Below are positions 1-8,303 of a stretch of 64,000 nucleotides of DNA, in pieces. Within the stretch, counting starts at the first letter, position 1; every line of letters starts with the position of its first letter. The notes beneath the pieces are model-generated. The model was not told the DNA's origin, did not search any database, and saw only the letters and a list, made by a program, of their open reading frames with translations. The translations under genes and the position numbers were made by a program. This DNA comes from Bacillus sp. SLBN-46 (lineage in GTDB: Bacteria; Bacillota; Bacilli; Bacillales; Cytobacillaceae), in contig NZ_JAVIZM010000001.1 of the NCBI RefSeq assembly GCF_031453555.1, forward strand, positions 3,107,001 through 3,171,000. The letters run 5' to 3'.

Positions 1-137
1 AAAACGATCAATATCTCCATGAACTGATTGCGCTAGGTGCTGCGGCTACTCCAGCAACCATAATCAAAAACGGAGACAGTGAGGAAGTTGTTTTAGGATT
101 TGATCAAACGAAGTTGGCTGAGGTATTAGGGATATAA
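1..137 (+). CDS. Glutaredoxin-like protein, C-terminal end (partial)
   Basis: The reading frame is open from the left edge to a TAA at 135-137 and gives 44 residues that begin inside the protein. The visible part contains ALGAAATPATII, then a charged turn, then VVLGFDQTKLAEVLGI at the end. This matches the last beta-hairpin and helix of NrdH/glutaredoxin-type thioredoxin folds, where a cis-Pro (TP) precedes the strand and GF(D) leads the final helix. The CXXC active site would lie outside the window, so redox activity cannot be confirmed. It converges on nadR, with a shared hairpin between them. Confidence 0.6.
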   Translation, partial: NDQYLHELIALGAAATPATIIKNGDSEEVVLGFDQTKLAEVLGI

Positions 138-142
138 AAAAA

Positions 143-176
143 ATGGCGAACAGTGACTGTTACTGATCGCCTTTTT
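143..176. repeat. GGCGAACAG palindromic repeat, copy 1 (bidirectional terminator)
   Basis: An imperfect palindrome at 145-171 starts GGCGAACAGT and ends ACTGATCGCC, followed by a T-run on the plus strand and preceded by an A-run. It can terminate both the glutaredoxin-like gene and convergent nadR. Three further copies with the same core lie at 3544, 8247 and 10331, so it is a dispersed repeat and not just a local terminator. Confidence 0.7.
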
Positions 177-228
177 TCTTTTTCCCGGTCCCTCTTTATT
201 TCATTAATTGCGGAATATCATTTCCAAC

Positions 229-1245
229 CTATAATAACGTTTCAATCAACTTCATTGCACCTGTTAATCGATTTTCATAACTTCCACTTAATAGATGGTA
301 CTCAATGTTATACTTCTTTAATAAGGCCTTTAAGTGACCATTGTTATTGGCTCTGGACGTTTCCTCTCCATGCACTCTTAACCCATCATCCACCCATTTT
401 ACATCTGGTTCAAGGAATAGCCACAGATCGTTATCTTGTAGTTTGGCAATTTCATCGAGTACGGGTTGATGTTCCTCGTTGTAAAGATTTGAGTAAAATT
501 GGGTAACGATGGCTTCCGTATCAATAAAAACTAGTTTATTGGCCTGTTCAATGGCCTTAAATTCTTCCATCTTATGACCATAGGCAATCTTTTGATAATC
601 TTCCGCAACTAGGATCCCGTCGCAGCCACCTAATTCTTCACATAGTGTTCGGCCATATTCTGAAACGTAAGTTGTATTGTAAATTTTCGCGAGGTTTTTC
701 GTTAGGGTTGACTTTCCGCAGCTTTCTGTCCCAACCACTACGATTTTTTTTACAAAATAAGGTCGAACCATAGTAGGGATAAACTCCCAATACTTAAAGA
801 CGCCCTCATTTCGAATGGCAGTAGCCGAAATGTTTACATGCGTACGCATCGGATCAATCAGCGTGTGCTTCGAATTAGGATATAACTCTTTAAAAATATC
901 ATTATATTCATTTTCAGAACTAAAGACGTAATCAATTGGCTTTCCTATTTTCTCTTTTATGAGATGAGCTCCTTCAGCCCAGTTGTAGTTGTCATTATCT
1001 TGATCATCTTCAATCGCTATTACTTTTACATTCGGCATATCTTTTGTTAATTGGGAAAGCCAGCGCAAGCGAATGTTTGCTGGAATATAATCCATTTTTG
1101 TATCCAAACACAGCTCCCTGTCTCGTAATTCGCTATGTGATAAAATAACGTACAGTTCATCCACCATTGATGATGCATAGGTTATGGCATACACATGGCC
1201 AAGATGTAGTGGAAGGAACTTTCCTCCGATAAAACCAACTGTCAT
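229..1245 (-). CDS. nadR: NadR: NMN adenylyltransferase / ribosylnicotinamide kinase
   Basis: Cytosolic bifunctional NAD-salvage enzyme of 338 aa. Residues 1-160 form a nucleotidyltransferase domain: GGKFLPLHLGH at 7-17 is the (H/T)xGH-type ATP site and ISATAIR at 139-145 is the second signature. Residues 167-338 form an AAA_28-type kinase with Walker A GTESCGKST at 172-180. The N-terminal HTH of enterobacterial NadR is absent, so this protein is probably not a repressor. It starts directly after the pnuC stop, and its ribosome site AGGAGG lies inside pnuC, so the two are translationally coupled. PnuC imports nicotinamide riboside, and NadR phosphorylates it to NMN and adenylates NMN to NAD. 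Confidence 0.93.
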   Translation of the reverse strand: MTVGFIGGKFLPLHLGHVYAITYASSMVDELYVILSHSELRDRELCLDTKMDYIPANIRLRWLSQLTKDMPNVKVIAIEDDQDNDNYNWAEGAHLIKEKIGKPIDYVFSSENEYNDIFKELYPNSKHTLIDPMRTHVNISATAIRNEGVFKYWEFIPTMVRPYFVKKIVVVGTESCGKSTLTKNLAKIYNTTYVSEYGRTLCEELGGCDGILVAEDYQKIAYGHKMEEFKAIEQANKLVFIDTEAIVTQFYSNLYNEEHQPVLDEIAKLQDNDLWLFLEPDVKWVDDGLRVHGEETSRANNNGHLKALLKKYNIEYHLLSGSYENRLTGAMKLIETLL

Positions 1246-1941
1246 TTACGCCGCCTCCTGCACTTGTTTGATCGATAGCTTTCTCCAGTTGATATACCCG
1301 TACACGCTATTTACCAAGAATGCTGACCACATGACTAACATGGAGAAGTCATTACCACCTTGCGTAACGAGAGCAGTTACCCATAGGAAAATGGATAGGA
1401 TGTTTACAGACATCCATAATAGCCATTGTTCTGTATAGCGTTTTAACATCAAAATTTGTGCTGCAATCGATAATACATTTGTGGCTGAATCCGTCCAAAC
1501 AACTTTACCACCGAGGAATTTTAAGAAAAATCCATAACCCACTATAAGAGTTAACATCAATAATAGAGTATAAAGCCATCCCTTTTTCGTAAGGCTCTTA
1601 ACGATTACATCTTCACCTTTGACACCATGATCGGTTTTGTTCTTTTTCCACAGATAAATCCCGATAAATTGCACTGGGAAGTAAAACAGCGCATTGAGCA
1701 TCACCTCTCCATACAGTCCGTAACCGTAGGCTATATAAGCATATGTTCCTGTTTGGATGATACCAAAGTAATAGTTTGATATTTTCCCCTTCGCTACTAA
1801 AACCACGCACAGCATGCCAGTTATTGATGAAATTAAGCCGATGAGTGAGTCTTCCCATGCAAAGAATAAATAGATATTAACCATAGTGAAGGTAAGCAGC
1901 CAGATGATTTCAAATCGTGACCAATTTTTAAATATCCCCAT
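1246..1941 (-). CDS. pnuC: PnuC nicotinamide riboside transporter
   Basis: Integral membrane facilitator of 231 aa with about seven hydrophobic segments. The PnuC signature WxxWxxxN is visible near the C-terminal third (QWLLWMSVNILSI), preceded by WTDSATNVLSIAAQ. The start is the ATG at 1941 because GGGAGAG sits just upstream; the longer upstream extension overlaps the preceding gene in another frame and looks non-coding. It lies 13 bp after the Nudix regulator and abuts nadR, forming nrtR-pnuC-nadR. Transport is driven by trapping through NadR phosphorylation in the cytosol (family knowledge). Confidence 0.93.
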   Translation of the reverse strand: MGIFKNWSRFEIIWLLTFTMVNIYLFFAWEDSLIGLISSITGMLCVVLVAKGKISNYYFGIIQTGTYAYIAYGYGLYGEVMLNALFYFPVQFIGIYLWKKNKTDHGVKGEDVIVKSLTKKGWLYTLLLMLTLIVGYGFFLKFLGGKVVWTDSATNVLSIAAQILMLKRYTEQWLLWMSVNILSIFLWVTALVTQGGNDFSMLVMWSAFLVNSVYGYINWRKLSIKQVQEAA

Positions 1942-1954
1942 TTCACTCTCTCCC

Positions 1955-2725
1955 TTAACCTTGTAGTTTATTTCTGTAGACTGAAACAATCGGTTGTTTC
2001 TCATTAAAACGGTAAAGCTGTGCAGGTGTTTTCGAATAGCGATTTGATTTTTTCGGCTTTCCGTTTTCCGATACCGCTTCAATAAACGGCAGTGTTGGGG
2101 CCTTCCTGAAAAACGCCGCATCTGTCGAGATCGATGGGTCATCTAAAACGGTTAATAACACCCCTTGTAATTCAGAAAGGACAAACTCTTCCGGTAGAAA
2201 ATGCTTTGCCAATGTGGTTAGCGCCATATCCTTTCGAATAAACCAAATGGCATCATCAATAATTTTGCGGTGGTCAAAAGCTAGTTCGAAGTTTAGTGCC
2301 TCTTCAATTGAAAATAGCTTAATTTCCACAGCATCATAGGTTGTTTTACGACTATTTAAGGCTGATTCCTTCGCAATGACATAATGAGCGTTGGAGATGA
2401 TCCATCCCCGACTATCGCGATTAGGTTCATCATAGACACCGAAATGCTTGATCCGTAATCCACCGACACCTGTTTCCTCCAGAAGCCTGCGTTCTGCTGC
2501 TTGAAAGGCAGTCTCATCCGGGCGGACAAAGCCACCTGGTAATGCCCACTTCCCTGCTTCGACGTTGGGATTGCCTTCATGATTGAGTTCACTTCTTTTA
2601 ATAAGCATGATTTTCAATGTTTTTAGCGGCGGCTTATACTCACCAATCATTTCAGATGTGATGGTAAAGACAGCAATGTCACTGGTATAGCCATTTGGGG
2701 TTTTAAATTTATTGTTACTTTTCAC
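1955..2725 (-). CDS. Nudix-domain regulator, NrtR-like
   Basis: About 256 aa. The N-terminal Nudix domain carries GGFVRPDE...RRLLEETGV, a Nudix box in which the usual RE of REUXEE is RR, so one metal ligand is lost. Residues after about 170 form a winged-helix-like C-terminus typical of NrtR (family assignment). NrtR proteins bind ADP-ribose and repress NAD genes. It is first in the operon with pnuC and nadR, which supports this role. I favour the GTG at 2725, 8 nt after AAAGAGG; an ATG at 2731 is only 2 nt from that site and an ATG at 2749 lies inside the operator palindrome without a ribosome site. A plain hydrolase is the alternative. Confidence 0.8.
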   Translation of the reverse strand: MKSNNKFKTPNGYTSDIAVFTITSEMIGEYKPPLKTLKIMLIKRSELNHEGNPNVEAGKWALPGGFVRPDETAFQAAERRLLEETGVGGLRIKHFGVYDEPNRDSRGWIISNAHYVIAKESALNSRKTTYDAVEIKLFSIEEALNFELAFDHRKIIDDAIWFIRKDMALTTLAKHFLPEEFVLSELQGVLLTVLDDPSISTDAAFFRKAPTLPFIEAVSENGKPKKSNRYSKTPAQLYRFNEKQPIVSVYRNKLQG

Positions 2726-2741
2726 TTTCATCACCTCTTTA

Positions 2742-2758
2742 ATTAACATTTTGTTAAT
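2742..2758. promoter_or_regulatory. Palindromic operator candidate for the NAD-salvage operon
   Basis: ATTAACA-TTT-TGTTAAT is a perfect 7+7 inverted repeat, followed by a further GTTAATTAC half site. It lies directly upstream of the ribosome site of the Nudix regulator, where autorepression would act. Binding by the regulator is inferred. Confidence 0.5.
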
Positions 2759-2831
2759 TGTTAATTACAATATATTCCTTTAATTCTTGTTTGGTCAAGA
2801 ATAATTTGAATTTATTTTACTGCATAAAAAA

Positions 2832-2877
2832 ATCTGCACCCTTATTGTTAATAAAATCTAACAATTAGGATGCAGAT
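2832..2877 (-). terminator. Hairpin terminator after the Ada-like gene
   Basis: ATCTGCA and TGCAGAT arms with additional inner pairing (TATTGTT/AACAAT) enclose about 30 nt. On the minus strand the hairpin follows the Ada-like gene and is followed by a T-rich stretch. Confidence 0.55.
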
Positions 2878-2946
2878 ATAAATTGTTTTAGGATATAAAA
2901 AGGTAAATTCAATAAGTTTTCTTCATTTATAAGTTTTTTTCTTCTA

Positions 2947-3225
2947 CTATTGTTGCCTCTTCCAAATCCGATACTTCTCCCTCAGGCATGCTCCGCATGG
3001 TCTAAAACCCGCAGCAATTGCTGTCTCTTCATCAGCGAAAAAAACTCTTTCTTTTTCATACCCGCCTATAGCAATGGCACGAAGGGCTGCGTGACAATCT
3101 AATCTTCCATAAATTTTTGCTTTGCGGTTCCCTCCATATGTACCGGGTACTTTACTTTCATATGGAGAGCCGTCTGCTCCCATCAATGTATAGGTTTTTT
3201 GAATATTTTTTTCTATGGTCTCCAT
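2947..3225 (-). CDS. Ada metal-binding-domain-like small protein
   Basis: A 92-residue protein resembling the stand-alone zinc-binding domain of Ada. Visible features are GTYGGNRKAKIYGRLDC, then FADEETAIAAGFRPC with CGAC at residues 75-78, the C-terminal CXXC of the Ada zinc knuckle. Only one upstream Cys (C44) is seen instead of the usual two, so the fourth ligand may be a histidine or metal binding may be lost. The methyltransferase and AraC parts of Ada are absent. No partner gene is adjacent; a terminator follows. Function is unknown beyond probable nucleic-acid or metal binding. Confidence 0.72.
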   Translation of the reverse strand: METIEKNIQKTYTLMGADGSPYESKVPGTYGGNRKAKIYGRLDCHAALRAIAIGGYEKERVFFADEETAIAAGFRPCGACLREKYRIWKRQQ

Positions 3226-3676
3226 TTGATTTCTCCATAAAGATTTTTCTATTCATTATTAATATCTTATTATCCAACCGCCCCATCAAGGTAAAAGCTC
3301 TAATTCATGAAATATTTTTGCCCTATTGTTTCGGTTTCGGTAATTTTTCCATTTTGGTTGTAAAAAATCGCAAAACACCACCACAATTTTCATTAGTCTA
3401 TCATCCCAATAAACTATTTCTTCCAAAAAAGAAAAAATCCTCTAAAATATTAAATGACTATTTAAAAATTATCCCTACCATAAGAAAGCAAAATGATTAT
3501 TTAATGATTTTGTTTACATAACATAATTATTTGTAATAAAGATGGCGAACAGTGAAAGTATTGTTCGCCCTTAGCAGAATAAATAATAGATCCAACAAAA
3601 TTAGAAATCTGTCATTTTTTTTTATTATTGTTTCAGATATGTTGCATTTTCAAATTATTAGCCGTTGTGGAAACTC
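3226..3676. other. Intergenic region, no gene seen
   Basis: About 450 bp of AT-rich DNA. Open frames here lack ribosome sites and have low-complexity composition. The only structure recognised is repeat copy 2 near 3544. Confidence 0.5.
3544..3569. repeat. GGCGAACAG palindromic repeat, copy 2
   Basis: GGCGAACAGTG...TTGTTCGCC forms an inverted repeat in which one arm has drifted. It is downstream of the minus-strand ParA partner gene and could act as its terminator. Confidence 0.65.
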
Positions 3677-4084
3677 CTATTGTTTGAAAAATACTTCTCC
3701 TTTTGACATCTGTTTACCTATTGTTTCAACTATATGCTTAATTATCTTTTCTTTTAATCTCCATCTTCTAACCTTCTGTGCTGGATCTAGACCATTTTCT
3801 ACTACTATACTTTTCAAATCTTTCAAATCTAATGGTTCGAGAAATTCTAATAGGCCATGAGGGCCATCCTTTTGATACATTTCAAAAATATTCATATCGT
3901 AGTTTTTTGAGATGGTCTGTGAAGACTTTTTCTTTTTCTTAGTATTTTTTATGTCATTTGATCTTTCGTCTAAACAGCTGAGTATACTTTTTGCAAATTC
4001 GTCATCTTCTTCAATCTTTTTGGCAATTGTTTTAAATACTTCTGCAATTAGCTTCCTACTATTTGGGTCATTATAATCTAACAT
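3677..4084 (-). CDS. Unknown 135-aa partner of ParA-like ATPase
   Basis: I do not recognise this family. The 135-residue protein is strongly charged. It has an N-terminal helical part, a lysine-rich linker (KKKKKSS) near residues 50-54, and a C-terminal helical region LKDLKSIVVENGLDP followed by basic WRLKEKIIKHI, which loosely recalls SAP-like DNA-binding helices. Its start overlaps the parA-like stop by 14 nt, so the two are co-translated. It may be the DNA- or cargo-binding adaptor of the ATPase in place of a ParB. No catalytic motif is visible. Confidence 0.6.
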   Translation of the reverse strand: MLDYNDPNSRKLIAEVFKTIAKKIEEDDEFAKSILSCLDERSNDIKNTKKKKKSSQTISKNYDMNIFEMYQKDGPHGLLEFLEPLDLKDLKSIVVENGLDPAQKVRRWRLKEKIIKHIVETIGKQMSKGEVFFKQ

Positions 4085-4937
4085 AGTGACAAAACTCCTC
4101 TGTTATTTGCGAAAACGCTTCGAATAAAGGAGATCCAGATGAACCATATTTTTGTTTTAATGTATTTACCCCTTCTGCTTCAAAATGAGTCGCATCGGCC
4201 GCTTTGGAAGCCAGAGGAATTCTGGTTTCAAACAGCCTTGGTAGCTCTCCAACATCTGCTTTTGTTTGCATTTTCATTAAGGTAGTTTGGTGCCTAGTAA
4301 CGTTGGAACGATACATGGAAGCAATAATACCAAGCGCTTGAACGTTTGATTCTGTTCTTCTATTAAAACTATTAACACTGGATATTATTTGTGGGATTCC
4401 GTAAGTCGATAAATGATCAGGAATAGTGGGTATTAGGTAATAATCACTTATATTTAATCCATTTTGTGTGACAAGTCCTAAATTCGGAGGACAATCAATC
4501 AAGACGTAATCATAATTTTTTATGTAGTCATTTACAGACCGTTTTAGTACATCAATCGGACGAATTAAAGCTGTTTGGCCAATATTAATTAACCTATCCT
4601 GAATTTGAACGAAGTCCAAACTTGATGGCAATAAATGTAAATTCAACAATCCTCCATAAAGGTTAGAACATCCTTTAACAACGGAACTTTCTAAGTCAAA
4701 ATTGCTGGTATCATCTATCTTGTCTTTGAATAAATGAAACAACGTTCTATTAGAACTATTCCTCAATGCCCATTCATCCTCTCCAATCAAGGAGACAGTC
4801 GAGTTTGTTTGTGGATCCAAATCAATGACTAAGACTTTATATTGCTTTTCAACAACTAAGAACTCAGCCAATCCAACGGTAAGTGTCGTCTTTCCTACAC
4901 CCCCTTTAAGGTTAATAATACTTATGACTTTAGACAT
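4071..4937 (-). CDS. ParA/Soj-type ATPase (orphan)
   Basis: A 288-aa deviant-Walker ATPase. KGGVGKTT at residues 11-18 carries the signature lysine, DLDPQTNS gives the A-prime motif, and YDYVLIDCPPNLG gives Walker B. ParA proteins form ATP-dependent dimers that position DNA, chemoreceptors or other cargo on the nucleoid. There is no ParB and no parS-like cluster nearby, and the only partner is the overlapping 135-aa gene, so this is not an ordinary plasmid or chromosome partition locus. Start: ATG at 4937 after AATGGAGGAG. An accessory cargo-positioning or defence role is possible but unproven. Confidence 0.85.
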   Translation of the reverse strand: MSKVISIINLKGGVGKTTLTVGLAEFLVVEKQYKVLVIDLDPQTNSTVSLIGEDEWALRNSSNRTLFHLFKDKIDDTSNFDLESSVVKGCSNLYGGLLNLHLLPSSLDFVQIQDRLINIGQTALIRPIDVLKRSVNDYIKNYDYVLIDCPPNLGLVTQNGLNISDYYLIPTIPDHLSTYGIPQIISSVNSFNRRTESNVQALGIIASMYRSNVTRHQTTLMKMQTKADVGELPRLFETRIPLASKAADATHFEAEGVNTLKQKYGSSGSPLFEAFSQITEEFCHYVRL

Positions 4938-5291
4938 ACTAACTCCTCCATTCTAAGTAGCATGTCATAAATATATTCCTAGATATTTTGTCTCATATCA
5001 TACAAAGAAGTTTCTTATAAAAAAGAAATAGAAATCCTATCCCTCTTATTCCCTTTAATACGATGATATCCATCTTTTAAACCGTTGCCTCATCACCACT
5101 TGAACCAATTGCCACTCTTTAAGTCTTAAAAAAGTATCGTTTCAAGTGACAGGAACCTTTCTTAACTCTAATAAAATTGGTTTATACATTAACTAAATAC
5201 TTGAAACTGATTATTATAATCCATTTGATTTGCTCCACTATTGGATCAATGCTATTATTTTTCATACACACTTCATAAGGGGATGATTTTT
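4938..5291. other. Intergenic region with no gene seen
   Basis: About 350 AT-rich bases between the divergent ParA-like and DUF3219 genes. Both promoters should lie here. No clear operator, RNA or coding sequence was recognised. Confidence 0.45.
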
Positions 5292-5576
5292 ATGATAAAA
5301 GAAATATTCTTAAATGATACATCAATTCATGTAGACCATTATAAAGAAGAGGCAGACGATGGTTTACATAATATTATTATTGGTTTTAAAGTGACGAGTG
5401 AGAAATATCATGACATTACGACACTGTTATACGAAGGCGTCTTTGATGTAAAAGTTCCCGAAAGAGGTTTATCTTTTAGAGGAAAGATTCAGCAATATTC
5501 CACTTCAATTACAAACTTATATGAAAAAGAACAGGTTGGAGATTTTACATTATCATTGCGCGAAGTGAAAAATTAA
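5292..5576 (+). CDS. DUF3219 (YkvR-like) protein
   Basis: A 94-aa protein matching the Bacillus YkvR/DUF3219 pattern as I remember it: VTSEKYHDITTLLYEG, then VPERGLSFRGKI, then YSTSITNLYE. The function of the family is unknown. No signal peptide or membrane segment is present, so it should be cytosolic. I chose the ATG at 5292, which is 9-11 nt after AAGGGG; the ATG at 5283 abuts that site and the 5241 start is earlier still. The luciferase-like gene follows after 18 bp, so the two may be co-transcribed. Confidence 0.8.
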   Translation: MIKEIFLNDTSIHVDHYKEEADDGLHNIIIGFKVTSEKYHDITTLLYEGVFDVKVPERGLSFRGKIQQYSTSITNLYEKEQVGDFTLSLREVKN

Positions 5577-5594
5577 GAAAGAAGGCATGGATTA

Positions 5595-6590
5595 GTGAAA
5601 TTAAGTATATTAGATCAGTCCCCCCTCTCTTCTGATCAAACTGCTAGTGATGCGTTAAATGAATCTCTGAAGCTAGCGCAAGCAGGTGAAGCGCTAGGGT
5701 ATTCGCGGTATTGGATTGCCGAACATCATGATCTTCCTGGACTAGCCTGCTCTGCCCCTGAAGTGATGCTTAGTTATATTGGAGCCCATACAAAACAGAT
5801 CCGGATCGGCTCCGGGGCTGTGCTTTTGCCCCATTATAAACCCTATAAAGTGGCAGAAGTTTACAATATGCTGGCTACATTGTTTCCGGATCGCATCGAT
5901 ATTGGCATTGGCCGTGCACCCGGCGGTTCTGCTGAAGCTACTAATGCTTTATCAGATAACTTTTTACAACAGGTATGGAAAATGCCAAATTTAGTGGAAG
6001 AACTTCTTCATTTTCTCCATGATGATTTTCCGGAAGATCATGAGTTTTCAAAAATCACGGCCTCGCCAATGCCACAAGTGCCACCAATGCCGTGGATTCT
6101 TGGCACAAGTAAAAAAAGTGCTTTACTTGCAGCTAAAAATGGTTTGGCTTATGCATTTGGTCAGTTTATGAGCGAAAATAACGGAGCCGCTATCATTGAA
6201 CAATATTTTGATGCCTTTGAACCAAAGAAACACGGTCCATCACCTCAAGTATTGTTAACAGTTTCAGCTATTTGTGCAGATACTACGGAAAAAGCAGAAG
6301 AAATTGCGTTGAGTACACTTATTTGGGCCATGCAAAAAGATAAAGGTGAAGGCAAATATGTTCCTTCTATCGAAGAAGCTAAGAATTATGAACTTAATGA
6401 AAAAGAAAGAGAAAAATTAGTGCAAATGAAACAAAATATGGTTGTGGGCAATCCGCAAGAGGTCGGTAAGAAACTTAATCAGTTACAAGCTGAATTTAAG
6501 GCGGATGAAATCATGTTGGTGACGATTACTCACTCTCCGAAGGACCGCATGGAATCTTATAGGCTAATTGCAGCAGAAGTGCTTTCATAA
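5595..6590 (+). CDS. LLM-class flavin-dependent oxidoreductase
   Basis: A 331-aa member of the bacterial luciferase-like monooxygenase superfamily (MsnO8-type). The TIM-barrel N-terminus reads LSILDQSPL, then GYSRYWIAEHHDLPGLACSAPEV, a hallmark of this subgroup, then IRIGSGAVLLPHY and DIGIGRAPGG. It probably uses reduced flavin, but its substrate is unknown. The start is GTG at 5595, placed 9 nt after GAAGG. It runs in the same direction as the DUF3219 gene and is followed by a hairpin at 6644. Confidence 0.88.
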   Translation: MKLSILDQSPLSSDQTASDALNESLKLAQAGEALGYSRYWIAEHHDLPGLACSAPEVMLSYIGAHTKQIRIGSGAVLLPHYKPYKVAEVYNMLATLFPDRIDIGIGRAPGGSAEATNALSDNFLQQVWKMPNLVEELLHFLHDDFPEDHEFSKITASPMPQVPPMPWILGTSKKSALLAAKNGLAYAFGQFMSENNGAAIIEQYFDAFEPKKHGPSPQVLLTVSAICADTTEKAEEIALSTLIWAMQKDKGEGKYVPSIEEAKNYELNEKEREKLVQMKQNMVVGNPQEVGKKLNQLQAEFKADEIMLVTITHSPKDRMESYRLIAAEVLS

Positions 6591-6643
6591 AGTTTAATAA
6601 AAACTATTTTTTCAAACCCTAAAAGAATTTGAGAGTAAAGCCT

Positions 6644-6686
6644 TGGGGACGGATCTCCTAGCTCAAAAGCCGCAATAACCGTCCCC
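6644..6686. repeat. GGGGACGG hairpin
   Basis: GGGGACGG and CCGTCCCC arms are separated by 27 nt, lying between convergent genes. It resembles the GGGGACAGTC hairpin at 58427 and is probably part of the same dispersed hairpin class, possibly acting as a terminator. Confidence 0.5.
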
Positions 6687-6706
6687 ATGACTTCATATTC
6701 CATCGT

Positions 6707-8113
6707 TCATCCTACTTCTTTATTACTTTTTATTTGAGCATAAACTTTTTGGTAGGAAATTGCTTCCTTTACCATTCCTTTATGTTGATACATTCGGCTG
6801 ATTTTCTGTACAGGAGTAGGATCCTGTGGTTTAAGTTCCATTTCCCAGAAAAAGCAATCAATAGCTTTATCAAATTGTTTAAACTCTGCATAATAATCCC
6901 CCAATTCCATTATCTGATCAGGGTCCTCTAATATTGCCAGCATATGATTCATTTTTCGTATTACCGCTGAATGAGGGAGTATTTTTTGAATCGGTAAAAG
7001 TTTTTCATAAACGGCTTTAAGATCATACTCCTCAAGCAGGATAACGGCGAGCTGAAACACCTTTTGTTCCAATTGTTTAACAGAATCTTCGTGGATCAGA
7101 TGCTGACTCATAAAAATGAAATCGTCCAAGTGCTTTCCTACAAAACTTGCATTCAAATTCCCCCATAATTCATTCAGTATAGGATCATAAGAAGCCGGGA
7201 GATCATGGATGAAATTCAATAAATATAAGGCTGCCGTCTCAAAACGCTCTTCTTGAATCATTTTTTCAATAATGGACTTGGCCTCAGGCAAAACTTGATA
7301 CGGATTGATATTTAGCTCTCCCAGTATTACTATCCATTCTTTCATCGTAATAAACTTTAGTGCCATACCTGTATATTTTTCAACAGAGTCAGCTTTTGGA
7401 TCTTCCAACCAGAGCAATAACTCCAGTAAAGAATCTTGTTGTCTACATATATCTTCTAAAAAATGACGTATATCTGGATTTGATCTATTTTGGAAGCAAT
7501 GTCTTTCGACAAAAAGGGGATCCCTTTTATAGATGGAAGGTAAGCTCGAGGATTTGTAAAAATCATGGTAAGAATTGAATTCTTGTAAATTTAGACGTTC
7601 TTTTGCAGATTTTAGAGTAGGGACAAAATCATGTAAAATTTGAAGGACCTGAAATGACTTCATAAAATTTCCGCTTCTTCGATAGTGAAAAAAGATCTTG
7701 TCAATCATTTTCACAAGCTCTTCCTTATCAAAAAATGAGTCAAGTGTTGTGGCAATATAGGCAATTTCCTGTAAAGAATAATGAATTTGGAGTTGAGTGA
7801 AAAGTTTATTTTTATTTGGAATGGAAACGGAATGATTGGGGATTATTGCTTTTACAATTGGATGAGGAGATTCAATCACAATACCTTCATGAAATGCTTT
7901 ATTAATAAATGATTCTTCTTCCACCTTATCTAGTTTATCTCCAAAAATCAGGGAATTTCTGTAGTATATTAAATAAAAACTTTCATTACCTGCTGTTAAA
8001 ACTTCGATCACATTGGTTCTTGCAAACACAGCAGCTCGGATAACATTACCTTTTACTATATTCTTTTTATCTTTTATGGAAATTTCAGCAGGTCTTATAA
8101 GCTCTTTATACAT
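6707..8113 (-). CDS. TPR-containing protein of unknown function
   Basis: A 468-aa cytosolic protein without signal peptide. The last 70 residues contain tetratricopeptide-like helices (LGDYYAEFKQFDKAIDCFFW, then a second repeat ending in KEAISYQKVY). The middle is all-helical, and the first 100 residues look beta-rich and may form a small separate domain. I do not recognise a specific family. It stands alone between hairpin repeats, with a ribosome site CCAAGGAGG before the ATG. A scaffold or regulatory role is only a guess from the TPR fold. Confidence 0.7.
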   Translation of the reverse strand: MYKELIRPAEISIKDKKNIVKGNVIRAAVFARTNVIEVLTAGNESFYLIYYRNSLIFGDKLDKVEEESFINKAFHEGIVIESPHPIVKAIIPNHSVSIPNKNKLFTQLQIHYSLQEIAYIATTLDSFFDKEELVKMIDKIFFHYRRSGNFMKSFQVLQILHDFVPTLKSAKERLNLQEFNSYHDFYKSSSLPSIYKRDPLFVERHCFQNRSNPDIRHFLEDICRQQDSLLELLLWLEDPKADSVEKYTGMALKFITMKEWIVILGELNINPYQVLPEAKSIIEKMIQEERFETAALYLLNFIHDLPASYDPILNELWGNLNASFVGKHLDDFIFMSQHLIHEDSVKQLEQKVFQLAVILLEEYDLKAVYEKLLPIQKILPHSAVIRKMNHMLAILEDPDQIMELGDYYAEFKQFDKAIDCFFWEMELKPQDPTPVQKISRMYQHKGMVKEAISYQKVYAQIKSNKEVG

Positions 8114-8213
8114 TCAAACTCAACCTCCTTGGATAATGTTTTTAATGATTTTCTAGCTTTTGTAGTTAATTATATCATAATTACACAAAAGGCTACTGTT
8201 TAGAAAAACCGTG

Positions 8214-8276
8214 GGACGATTCTGATGGTTTTTAGCTATGAAAATGGCGAACAGAGACTGTCACTGTTCGCCATTT
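8214..8276. repeat. GGCGAACAG palindromic repeat, copy 3 with extended left part
   Basis: AAATGGCGAACAG and CTGTTCGCCATTT form 13-nt arms at 8242-8276. The preceding segment (GATTCTGATGGTTTTT then ATGAAA) is also shared with copy 4, so the repeat unit is about 60 bp. It lies just after the minus-strand dipeptidase gene and can act as its terminator. Confidence 0.7.
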
Positions 8277-8303
8277 AATTCCTTTTGGATCTTAATTGTT
8301 TGA

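Noticed and set aside
3677..4937. Plasmid partition or replication origin
   Set aside because: No ParB, no replication protein and no iteron cluster nearby; flanks are ordinary chromosomal genes.
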